From positions 1-5,956 of the forward strand of contig JAICRQ010000234.1 of the NCBI GenBank assembly GCA_025966435.1: a DNA stretch of 5,956 bases, in the 5' to 3' direction. Source of the DNA: Anaerolineales bacterium. Its GTDB lineage: Bacteria; Chloroflexota; Anaerolineae; Anaerolineales; Villigracilaceae. Numbering within the stretch: position 1 is the stretch's first letter; each line of letters begins with the position of its first letter. Both the position numbers and the translations under genes were made by a program. The notes under the pieces are model-generated. The model did not search any database, was not told the origin of the DNA, and was given only the letters and a program-made list of their open reading frames with translations. This document shows positions 1 through 5,387 of this stretch, piece by piece.

Positions 1-715
1 GGATGTCGAGGAAGGCTACCGCCGGCTCGTGGAAGTGACAATTCCTTATACCGAGACCTGGCGCACGAGCAAAGCCTACGGCTGGCAAAAGCTTGGTTTC
101 CGCCTGTATTATGGATCGGTTCACTGGGCGGAAGCGATCGAGGAAGGTCCCAACGGCAAGCCTTGGTATCGCATTTATGATGATCTGACAGGCTTTCCTT
201 ATTATGTTGACCCGATGCATGTCCGCGCCATCCCGCTTAGTGACATGGCGCCGATCACCCCTGAAGTCCCACTCGAAAAGAAGCGAATTGAAGTCAATCT
301 GACGATGCAGACTTTGACAGCATATGAGGACGATAAAGAAGTATTCAAGACGACGATCTCGTCTGGTATCCTGAACGGTCCGCGCGGGGCAGATGGTCTT
401 TCGACGAAGACTCCCCAGGGCGACTTCCGCATACTGGATAAGATGCCAAACAAGCACATGGGCAATGGCAATCTGTTCGCCGATGCAGATGATTACGAGC
501 TGCCAGGTGTTCCCTGGACACTTTTCTTCACCCCTCAGGGACATGCCTTCCATGGCACCTACTGGCACGAGAATTTTGGCGTACCCATGAGCCGCGGCTG
601 CGTCAACATGCGCACCGACGAAGCCAGATGGCTCTTCCGCTGGACGCTACCACAACATGAAATCGGCAAGACCATCAATCGCGGGTATGGCACTCTTGTG
701 CAAATCCATTACTAA
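1..715 (+). CDS. L,D-transpeptidase (YkuD fold), 5' end missing
   Basis: The reading frame is open to the left edge (first whole codon at base 2), so the gene starts outside the window; the GTG at 29 is only an internal candidate. 237 residues are visible. Residues about 10-80 (numbered from base 2) are rich in Tyr/Trp/Gly and look like SH3-type modules placed ahead of the catalytic domain. Residues about 93-237 are the YkuD domain: His184 in an HG pair, then the SRGCVN motif with Ser197, Arg198, Gly199, catalytic Cys200 and Asn202. Enzymes of this family form or exchange peptide cross-links in peptidoglycan (3-3 bonds) or attach proteins to it, outside the cytoplasmic membrane. Any signal peptide or anchor would lie in the missing part. 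TAA at 713-715 is 2 bases before the methyltransferase ATG, suggesting one transcript. The family call is firm; the exact substrate is unknown. Confidence 0.93.
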   Translation, partial: DVEEGYRRLVEVTIPYTETWRTSKAYGWQKLGFRLYYGSVHWAEAIEEGPNGKPWYRIYDDLTGFPYYVDPMHVRAIPLSDMAPITPEVPLEKKRIEVNLTMQTLTAYEDDKEVFKTTISSGILNGPRGADGLSTKTPQGDFRILDKMPNKHMGNGNLFADADDYELPGVPWTLFFTPQGHAFHGTYWHENFGVPMSRGCVNMRTDEARWLFRWTLPQHEIGKTINRGYGTLVQIHY

Positions 716-717
716 CC

Positions 718-1941
718 ATGCCTGAACTTACCTGGGTGGGAAAAAAACTCACGCAAAGTGAGCCTGCTTCCATTGTTAAAGACTCGATCCTTTACCCCAA
801 TGGATGTGGCTATCCAGACACCGCTCCCGCCAATCGCTTGATTTTAGGGGATAACCTATCCTTAATGACCGCGTTGCTGCCCGAATATGAGGGGCAGGTC
901 CATCTCATCTACGCGGACCCACCATTTTTTACCAACCGAAAATACCCGGCACGCATTGGGCGTGGAGAGGACTCGCGGAAACCTGCAGTGTGGAAGCTGG
1001 CAGAGGGTTACCATGACCATTGGGACAACCTGGATTCGTATCTTGATTTTCTCTACCAACGGCTCACGCTGATGTATCGCCTGCTTTCACCGAATGGGAC
1101 TCTTTATCTCCATCTTGACTGGCACGCGGATGCATATGCTCGTTTGCTGCTCGATGAAATTTTCGGTGCCGACCATTTGCTGAATGAAATTATCTGGGCA
1201 TATCATGGCCCTTCGCCTATTCGCCGTGCGTTCAATCGTAAGCATGACACGATCCTGGCGTATGTGAAAGCGGAAGATTACACGTTCAACGTTGATGCGG
1301 TCCGCGAGCCATATAACCAGAATACAGTAAAGACATTTAATTCTTCACCCAAAGCCGGGTTTGGGAAAATGCCTGATCTGGCGCGCGGTAAGGTGCCCGA
1401 GGACTGGTGGTATTTTCCCGTCATTGCCCGGTTGCATAATGAGCGTACGGGTTATCCCACACAAAAGCCTGTTGCGTTACTGGAACGAATCGTGTTGGCC
1501 TCCTCAAACCCCGGCGACTTGGTTGCTGACTTTTTCTGCGGATCCGGAACTACGCCGTTCGTTGCTATCCGGCACGGACGCAGGTATCTTGCCTGTGATG
1601 AAACGTACCGGGCGATTCACACCACCCGCAACCGACTCATTGATTCCGAAGTGGCCTTTTCACTGGAACATGACTCCCGTTTTTTGGTTCCCGTCTTGCC
1701 GGCTCCGAAAACGACAAAAGTGCGCGTACAAAACGAAACAGTTGTGCTGGAAACAAATCTCGAACTTGATTACTGGGAGATCGATCCAAATTGGGACGGG
1801 GTGACCTTCAAGAGTGCTGCACAGGCGAGTCGTCCACTTCGGAATGGAAGGATTCCCAGTGAATTAAAAATAAAAGCCGGCAGCAACCTGTGCGTCCGGC
1901 TTGTGACCTCTCAGGGGAAACTCTTTCAGCTAAACGTCTAA
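718..1941 (+). CDS. DNA amino-methyltransferase, beta class (N6-adenine or N4-cytosine)
   Basis: A complete 407-residue protein. The catalytic motif comes first: ADPPF with Asp67-Pro-Pro-Phe70, preceded by the LILGDNL segment (41-47) typical of site-specific methylases. The SAM-binding motif comes later, as FFCGSGTT (272-279), after a TQKP element (248-251). Catalytic motif before SAM motif is the beta-class order. DPPF usually means N6-adenine, but N4-cytosine cannot be excluded. Residues about 85-245 hold the variable, probable target-recognition part. Residues about 335-407 form an extra, probably beta-rich tail containing DYWEIDPNWDG, similar to tails I recall in type III Mod-like methylases. 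No clear Shine-Dalgarno precedes ATG 718, which lies 2 bases after the transpeptidase stop, so re-initiation by the same ribosomes is likely. The stop at 1939-1941 lies inside the 3' end of the opposing regulator. No endonuclease is seen beside it, so it looks solitary within this window. Confidence 0.93.
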   Translation: MPELTWVGKKLTQSEPASIVKDSILYPNGCGYPDTAPANRLILGDNLSLMTALLPEYEGQVHLIYADPPFFTNRKYPARIGRGEDSRKPAVWKLAEGYHDHWDNLDSYLDFLYQRLTLMYRLLSPNGTLYLHLDWHADAYARLLLDEIFGADHLLNEIIWAYHGPSPIRRAFNRKHDTILAYVKAEDYTFNVDAVREPYNQNTVKTFNSSPKAGFGKMPDLARGKVPEDWWYFPVIARLHNERTGYPTQKPVALLERIVLASSNPGDLVADFFCGSGTTPFVAIRHGRRYLACDETYRAIHTTRNRLIDSEVAFSLEHDSRFLVPVLPAPKTTKVRVQNETVVLETNLELDYWEIDPNWDGVTFKSAAQASRPLRNGRIPSELKIKAGSNLCVRLVTSQGKLFQLNV

Positions 1942-2589
1942 GCGATATCCGACGCCGCGGATGGTCTTGAGAAATTTGGGGTTATCGGGGTCAAGCTCGA
2001 TAGCGCGCCGTAGCCAGGAAATATGCACGTCGAGCGTGCGCGTGTCGCCGGTGTAATTTGTCTCCCAGACTTTTTTGAATAATGCTTCACGTTCGACAAC
2101 TTCACCATGCTTGTCCATCAGGATTTGCAACAGGGTGATTAAACGTGGGGTAAGCTTTGTGTTCTTGTCCAAACTGCGAACGCGGCGATTTTCCAGATCC
2201 AGGCGGATGGGTCCCACGCTCACGATGTTATCTCCATCCCCTGGCATAAGAGCCTTGATACGGTTCACCAGCTTTTGTACGGTAAAAGGTAATGCCAGAA
2301 TAGAATCAGCCAGTTCCTTATCCACGGATTTTTGATCGTTTTCTACAATTAAGATGATGGGTACTTTTGAGTCTTTCTTGCGAATCGACGAACAGATCCG
2401 AATCCCTGTGCTTCTCATGGACGGCGCATTGACAATCACAAGACTGGGGTTGGTTTGTTTCAACTGTGAAACAGCTTCGCTGCCATTTTGTGCCGAAACA
2501 ACATCAAATCCCTTCTTTTGCAAGTCTTGCGCAAAAGAAGGGATTTCTGCATGTCTTCCTTCGATAACCAAAAGGGTGGTCTTCTTCAT
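1930..2589 (-). CDS. OmpR/PhoB-type winged-helix regulator with degenerate receiver
   Basis: 219 residues. Residues 1-113 have the pattern of a receiver domain (alternating hydrophobic strands, PIILIV at 77-82, LPF at 100-102), but the phosphorylation residues are gone. The acidic pair is Glu10-Gly11, the phospho-acceptor Asp is Asn54 (codon AAT at 2428-2430), the Thr/Ser is Val82, and the Lys before Pro is Leu100. Residues about 122-219 are a well-kept Trans_Reg_C winged helix: LTPRLITLLQIL, then TRTLDVHISWLRRAI as recognition helix, and KTIRGVGYRL as wing. It should bind DNA in the cytoplasm, but control by a histidine kinase is doubtful, and none lies next to it. ATG at 2587-2589 has no clear ribosome binding site; the receiver's first strand starts right after it, which supports this start. 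TAG at 1930-1932 overlaps the methyltransferase end by 12 bp. Confidence 0.93.
   Translation of the reverse strand: MKKTTLLVIEGRHAEIPSFAQDLQKKGFDVVSAQNGSEAVSQLKQTNPSLVIVNAPSMRSTGIRICSSIRKKDSKVPIILIVENDQKSVDKELADSILALPFTVQKLVNRIKALMPGDGDNIVSVGPIRLDLENRRVRSLDKNTKLTPRLITLLQILMDKHGEVVEREALFKKVWETNYTGDTRTLDVHISWLRRAIELDPDNPKFLKTIRGVGYRLDV
2506..2546. repeat. perfect 16-bp inverted repeat inside the regulator gene
   Basis: The arm AAATCCCTTCTTTTGC at 2506-2521 is the exact reverse complement of 2531-2546, with a 9-base spacer (2522-2530). It covers codons 15-28 of the regulator, near the 5' end of its mRNA. Both arms code for ordinary receiver-helix residues (IPSFAQ and LQKKGFD). In the transcript it would form a stable stem starting about 40 bases downstream of the start codon. 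No run of T follows on either strand, so it is not a standard terminator. Confidence 0.85.
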
Positions 2590-2638
2590 TTATGAAAATA
2601 AAACGGCGGCGGTGTCGTGCTATCACCGCAACAAAATC

Positions 2639-2644
2639 ATTATA
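2639..2644 (-). promoter_or_regulatory. candidate -10 box for the regulator gene
   Basis: The minus strand reads TATAAT here, a perfect consensus, about 43 bases upstream of the regulator start codon once the transcription start is placed. No good -35 box is found at 16-18 bases. Directly upstream the + strand has CTTAA twice (2646-2650 and 2653-2657), a 7-base-period direct repeat that could be an activator site. OmpR-type proteins bind direct repeats, so self-control is possible but unproven. Confidence 0.35.
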
Positions 2645-2898
2645 CCTTAAATCTTAACAAAAGTTTTCCCGCGGCGCGGGATCTTTGAGTTGCAAGGAGA
2701 TTGAAATCTTCGCCGCTTGGTTTGCAAAGACGTCAGCTATCTGTTTGAAATTGTATGAGAAGTTTTCATCAAACACGAGGATATAACGCGGTACCCTGTA
2801 AGGTAGCGCCGATTAAACTACAAACTCAAAATATTATCAAGATAAAAATCACGAAATATATACAAAGGAACTATTATATAAAGTTAACACTCTATCGC

Positions 2899-2927
2899 TT
2901 GACGTGACATAGCAGACATGGTATTAT
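2899..2927 (+). promoter_or_regulatory. sigma-70-type promoter of the initiator tRNA
   Basis: TTGACG at 2899-2904 (5 of 6 consensus) and TATTAT at 2922-2927 (5 of 6) are separated by exactly 17 bases. The expected start is near 2934, about 14 bases before the mature tRNA. The bases just after the -10 box are G+C rich (CGGCGGGC), a discriminator type linked in other bacteria to stringent control of stable RNA genes. The A+T-rich DNA upstream fits an UP element. Confidence 0.8.
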
Positions 2928-2947
2928 CGGCGGGCTCAACCAATCGA

Positions 2948-3019
2948 TGCGGGGTGGAGCAGTGGCAGCTCGTCGGGCTCATAACCCGAAGGTCGCAGGT
3001 TCAAGTCCTGCCCCCGCTA
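2948..3019 (+). tRNA. initiator tRNA-fMet, anticodon CAT
   Basis: A full cloverleaf can be drawn by eye. The acceptor pairs are 2949-2954 with 3012-3017, the D stem GAGC/GCTC, the anticodon stem TCGGG/CCCGA, and the T stem GCAGG/CCTGC with loop TTCAAGT. The anticodon CAT is at 2980-2982. Initiator rather than elongator identity rests on three features. The first pair 1:72 is unpaired (T2948 against T3018), three G-C pairs lie next to the anticodon loop (GGG/CCC), and the D stem has an A11-U24 pair. The D loop is short (7 bases), making the body 72 bases. The 3' CCA is not encoded (A3019 is followed by CTTTTT), so it must be added by CCA-transferase. It has its own promoter and terminator. Confidence 0.96.
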
Positions 3020-3026
3020 CTTTTTG

Positions 3027-3056
3027 AAAACCATAGCTTTCGAAGCTATGGTTTTT
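3027..3056 (+). terminator. intrinsic terminator after the tRNA
   Basis: The core arms CCATAGCTT (3031-3039) and AAGCTATGG (3043-3051) pair perfectly around a 3-base loop, extended by AAAA/TTTT (3027-3030 with 3052-3055). The stem is thus 13 bp and ends in a T run at 3052-3056. It begins 7 bases after the tRNA body and would end the tRNA precursor. It also separates the tRNA from the stress-protein gene. Confidence 0.88.
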
Positions 3057-3120
3057 GCTTAAGGCTGCAAGGGAAACTCAAAGCAAAGAGCAAAACCCAC
3101 ATTTGGGATTTAATCAGAAT

Positions 3121-3157
3121 CCACCGAACTGCGTAGAAGAAATACGTAGTTCAGTGG
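3121..3157 (+). promoter_or_regulatory. leader hairpin ahead of the tandem stress-protein gene
   Basis: Bases 3121-3135 pair with 3143-3157 around a 7-base loop: 15 positions, of which 13 are Watson-Crick, one is G-U and one is a C/A mismatch. There is no T run after it, so termination is unlikely. It ends 5 bases before the ATG at 3163 and 38 bases before the ATG at 3196. If translation began at 3163, the ribosome site would sit inside the stem, which favours 3196 or points to translational control. No convincing promoter was found between 3057 and this hairpin. Confidence 0.55.
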
Positions 3158-3195
3158 TTGCTATGGCGCGCTTGCGTGGGTATAGTCTGCCTGAC

Positions 3196-4119
3196 ATGAA
3201 TAATAAATCTTCCCTCGTCCCTTCATTCCGAATCCACCTTGCGGTCGATGGTTCGGATCATGCGATGGCGGCTACACAGCTTGTCAGTGATCTGCCTTTG
3301 CCTCGACACAGCCGCATAACAATTCTGGGTGTAGTTCCCCCGGGTCAATCACGGTATGAATCTAAAATGCGTGCGGCTCTCATGCAGGCAGAAAAGATCC
3401 TTGGCAGGAAAGCAGTTGAGACGGAGTCTGTATTACTGTATGGTCACGCCGCCAAACAATTGATCGAGTATGGCAGCGAACATCGCCCTGATCTAATGGT
3501 GATAGGGGCGAAAGGGCTGTATGCTACTCTCAAGATCTTGCTAGGAGGTTTGGCACAGCAAGTGGTTGAGCAAGCCCATTGGCCGGTCTTGGTCACGCGA
3601 ACTCCGTATCGTGGATTGCGACGGGTGCTGCTCGCAGCGGATGGGTCACAGAATTGCCGCCTGACAGCCGAGTACCTGGCTCAGTTCCCGTTGCCGCCTC
3701 ACGCTGAGATCCAGGTCGTGCATGCTCAACCGGTCCTTGCAGAAACAGAGACACTTGTCCACAGCATGGGTCCTATTGCGTATCTAGCCCCTTCCATGCC
3801 ACTTCCGCCAGCTCGTCCAGCCGCATCTCATCAACCAGAGCTCCAAAAACAAAAAGGGCGAACTATTCTCGCGGAGACAAGACGGATCTTGGAAGTTGCG
3901 GGTCACAAGTCAAAAGGTATCATTCTAGAGGGTGACCCTGCCTCTCAAATCCTGGCGTATTCTGAGTTGAGAGGGATAGATCTAATTGTTGCCGGCTCAC
4001 GCGGGCTCAGCGCGATTGAGGGATGGTGGTGGGGCAGTGTTTCTCGAAAGTTGGTGCACTATGCACACAGCTCTGTGCTATTTGTGCGAACAGATTCTGA
4101 AGACACTAATGAGAAGTAA
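3196..4119 (+). CDS. tandem universal stress protein (two UspA domains)
   Basis: 307 residues from ATG 3196. The frame is open further upstream, with another ATG at 3163 and a TTG at 3055; none has a good Shine-Dalgarno. I chose 3196 because the first USP strand (FRIHLAVDGS, residues 11-20) follows directly. Domain 1 is about residues 11-136, domain 2 about 141-298. Each starts with a V/AxDGS strand (Asp18, Asp149). The ATP-loop pattern G-2x-G-9x-G-S/T is complete in domain 2 (Gly267, Gly270, Gly280, Ser281). In domain 1 the last position is Gly118 instead of Ser/Thr (Gly104, Gly107, Gly117). Domain 2 has a Pro/Ala-rich insert (about 192-215). Known USPs are cytoplasmic and tied to starvation, oxidative or energy stress, and ATP-binding types act as switches; the partner is unknown. 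The gene lies after the tRNA terminator, so it needs its own promoter. Confidence 0.92.
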   Translation: MNNKSSLVPSFRIHLAVDGSDHAMAATQLVSDLPLPRHSRITILGVVPPGQSRYESKMRAALMQAEKILGRKAVETESVLLYGHAAKQLIEYGSEHRPDLMVIGAKGLYATLKILLGGLAQQVVEQAHWPVLVTRTPYRGLRRVLLAADGSQNCRLTAEYLAQFPLPPHAEIQVVHAQPVLAETETLVHSMGPIAYLAPSMPLPPARPAASHQPELQKQKGRTILAETRRILEVAGHKSKGIILEGDPASQILAYSELRGIDLIVAGSRGLSAIEGWWWGSVSRKLVHYAHSSVLFVRTDSEDTNEK

Positions 4120-4158
4120 TTTTCAAAGGGTTGAGCGACCTACTTAATGGATGAATAA

Positions 4159-4331
4159 CAGGTTTAAGATGTGAGAAGGTGAAATTCCGGTGCCGGAACA
4201 ATACAGGATGTATTCGCCCGGATAGCAGGTTTGGAACCGTAGCAGCAAAATAGTCTGGAAGGGATAGATCCAAACTTGGATTTGTCCGCCTCCAGTGAAA
4301 GTAGAGCCTCCGTCTTTAGACGGAGGCTCTA
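4159..4331 (+). ncRNA. candidate structured RNA, family unknown
   Basis: Consecutive local stems can be drawn. TTCCG/CGGAA lies at 4185-4198 with loop GTGC, AATACA/TGTATT at 4200-4214 with loop GGA, and GGTT/AACC at 4228-4238. ATCCA/TGGAT (4268-4281) is enclosed by CTGGA/TCCAG (4255-4259 with 4291-4295). A 13-bp hairpin at 4302-4331 ends the set. CAGGTTT occurs twice (4159-4165, 4226-4232). The pattern of many short stems followed by a terminator-like hairpin resembles a riboswitch or small RNA, but no known family's conserved core is matched and no gene follows closely on the + strand. The strand is uncertain. It could instead be the 3' untranslated region of the stress-protein mRNA. Confidence 0.3.
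4302..4331. terminator. perfect 13-bp hairpin, probable terminator
   Basis: TAGAGCCTCCGTC (4302-4314) pairs without mismatch with 4319-4331 around the loop TTTA. It is G+C rich and followed by TAAATTT, a poor T run, so termination on the + strand may be weak or need help. It lies 182 bases after the tandem stress-protein stop and is the first strong hairpin downstream of it. Confidence 0.55.
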
Positions 4332-4665
4332 TAAATTTAAGAGTAAGTCCAGAGGATGTGGTTGCTATAAAAGACCAGGCTCTTAATGTTCGCCTCCGGA
4401 TGCCTCTGTTTGATAGAGAATTTCCTTGACGCAAATAATGCATGTCCCGTCCGGAGTATCCCACTCAAACTTTCTAACAGAATTAGAATTCGCAGTTTAT
4501 ATGAGCTTTCATTGTAATTGAAATTCTTACCCATCCACCTACATAAAAAGGCGGATTTATCGGATCTCTATTTCCCAGCTGAATGGCGAAAAGCTCAGCA
4601 AAATGAGGAGGAATAGTTAAACACTTATCCGATGACATCTCGGGTGGGTTCTGTTATTCTCCCTT

Positions 4666-4694
4666 TTGAGTACATGTTGTAACAAATCGGTAAT
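4666..4694 (+). promoter_or_regulatory. weak candidate promoter for the single-domain USP gene
   Basis: TTGAGT (4666-4671) and GGTAAT (4689-4694) are 17 bases apart, each matching 4 of 6 consensus bases. The dyad at 4686-4706 covers the -10 box and TTGTAACAA sits between the boxes, so a repressor could act here. This is a by-eye guess. A second TTGACT at 4720-4725 lacks a matching -10. Confidence 0.25.
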
Positions 4695-4767
4695 GAAATA
4701 CCCGATCGATGAAAGAAAATTGACTAATGTTAGGCAGGGGCGAGACGGCTAACCATTTGAGAACATC

Positions 4768-4773
4768 AAGGAG
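4768..4773 (+). promoter_or_regulatory. strong ribosome binding site
   Basis: AAGGAG lies 6 bases before ATG 4780. It is the clearest Shine-Dalgarno of any gene in the window and fixes this start. Confidence 0.85.
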
Positions 4774-4779
4774 ATATCT

Positions 4780-5352
4780 ATGTATCAAAAGATCTTAGTA
4801 CCGCTGGACGGATCAAAGCAGGCAGAATCCGCGCTGCGTCTGGCGAGTAAACTTGCCAGGATCAGTAATGCGGAAATCACCTTATTGCGTGTCGTCGAGT
4901 ATCCCTATGAGATGTATTCTACATGCGATTCCAGCACTTTCACGAATCCGAATCAGCCAGATGAAAAGCTGATGGCGGAGAAGGATGCTTTCTGTCGAGA
5001 AGCAGAAGACTACTTAAAAGGTCTTGCGTCGATCGTAGAAATGGCCGTGTCCAAAGTCTCCATTGAAGTTAAGGAATGCCCGGTCGTTGATTCAATTCTC
5101 AGCACAGTAGAGGAGTCAGAAATCGATCTTATTGTGATGTCAACGGTTGGCCAGGACCGCAATCCATGGCTGATAGGTTCTGTAACGAATCGTATCCTGC
5201 GTGAGGCACCCGTACCGATAATCCTGATACGAAACGAATCGCATGACTCGATTCTCGACGGTTCTCGTCAGCAAATTACATCTATGCAAAATGAAGGCTC
5301 GATCCATTCTGCTCCGATTTCCCCGCGTGAGCAGGTCGTCCTCGACACTTGA
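4780..5352 (+). CDS. universal stress protein, single UspA domain
   Basis: 190 residues. The start is fixed by the AAGGAG site. The USP domain spans about residues 1-152: strand KILVPLDGS with Asp10, helix AESALRLASKLA, strand ITLLRVVE, a charged helix at 62-85, and the final strand VPIILIRN. The ATP loop is altered: it reads STVG (121-124), then eight residues, then GS (133-134). The first Gly of G-2x-G-9x-G-S is thus Ser121 and the spacer is one shorter. ATP binding may be weakened, or this may be a subfamily variant. Residues 155-190 form a polar tail beyond the fold with no known motif. It is cytoplasmic and probably dimeric, as known for the family. The PrpD-like gene starts 35 bases after the stop with no terminator between, so co-transcription is likely. 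The protein is a distant paralogue of the two-domain USP upstream. Confidence 0.93.
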   Translation: MYQKILVPLDGSKQAESALRLASKLARISNAEITLLRVVEYPYEMYSTCDSSTFTNPNQPDEKLMAEKDAFCREAEDYLKGLASIVEMAVSKVSIEVKECPVVDSILSTVEESEIDLIVMSTVGQDRNPWLIGSVTNRILREAPVPIILIRNESHDSILDGSRQQITSMQNEGSIHSAPISPREQVVLDT

Positions 5353-5387
5353 TATAAAGCTCAACTGCACTTGACAATAAGCTCATA

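Larger units (their letters stand above)
2590..2947. other. divergent non-coding region between regulator and tRNA
   Basis: 358 bases with no supported gene. Near the regulator it holds a candidate -10 box and a short GC hairpin (CCCGC at 2668-2672 with GCGGG at 2676-2680, loop of 3). A weak stem with one mismatch lies at 2788-2809. The 8-mer AAGTTTTC occurs twice, starting at about 2660 and 2760. Bases about 2811-2890 are very A+T rich and lie just upstream of the tRNA promoter, where an UP element (RNA polymerase alpha-subunit contact) would be expected. A short frame starting TTG at 2685 was seen but has nothing to support it. Confidence 0.6.
4332..4779. other. non-coding stretch upstream of the second stress-protein gene
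   Basis: 448 bases with no credible gene. Minus-strand frames ending at 4464 and 4534 have no recognisable protein features. A loose stem GCTGA/TCAGC lies near 4579-4600. A dyad ATCGG (4686-4690) / CCGAT (4702-4706), extended by TA on each inner side with one bulged C, overlaps a possible -10 box. The short palindrome TTGTAACAA is at 4677-4685. Confidence 0.5.

Noticed and set aside
2685..2783. 33-codon frame starting TTG after the regulator promoter region
   Set aside because: Rare start codon, no ribosome site at proper spacing, no known motif.
2918..3136. 72-codon + strand frame covering the tRNA
   Set aside because: It reads straight through the tRNA and its terminator, so it is not a gene.
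3143..3165. tRNA D-arm-like string GTAGTTCAGTGGT
   Set aside because: No anticodon stem, T arm or acceptor follows; it is half of the leader hairpin.
4159..4240. Possible cobalamin riboswitch or SRP RNA
   Set aside because: GGTGAAATTCC and GTCTGGAAGGGA nearby look alike at first, but the conserved B12-box (AGTCAGGAGACC type) and the SRP GGAAG..AGCAGCC loop are absent.
3154..4368. 11-base direct repeat GTGGTTGCTAT at 3154 and 4358
   Set aside because: A few 11-base matches are expected by chance in a window this size, and flanking bases do not match, so it is not taken as insertion-site duplication.
4144..4464. 106-codon minus-strand frame in the USP-USP gap
   Set aside because: It starts with GTG without a ribosome site, runs through the perfect 13-bp hairpin and the other stems, and its translation shows no domain or family pattern.
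4337..4534. 65-codon minus-strand frame
   Set aside because: Short, overlaps the previous frame, no ribosome site, no recognisable protein features.
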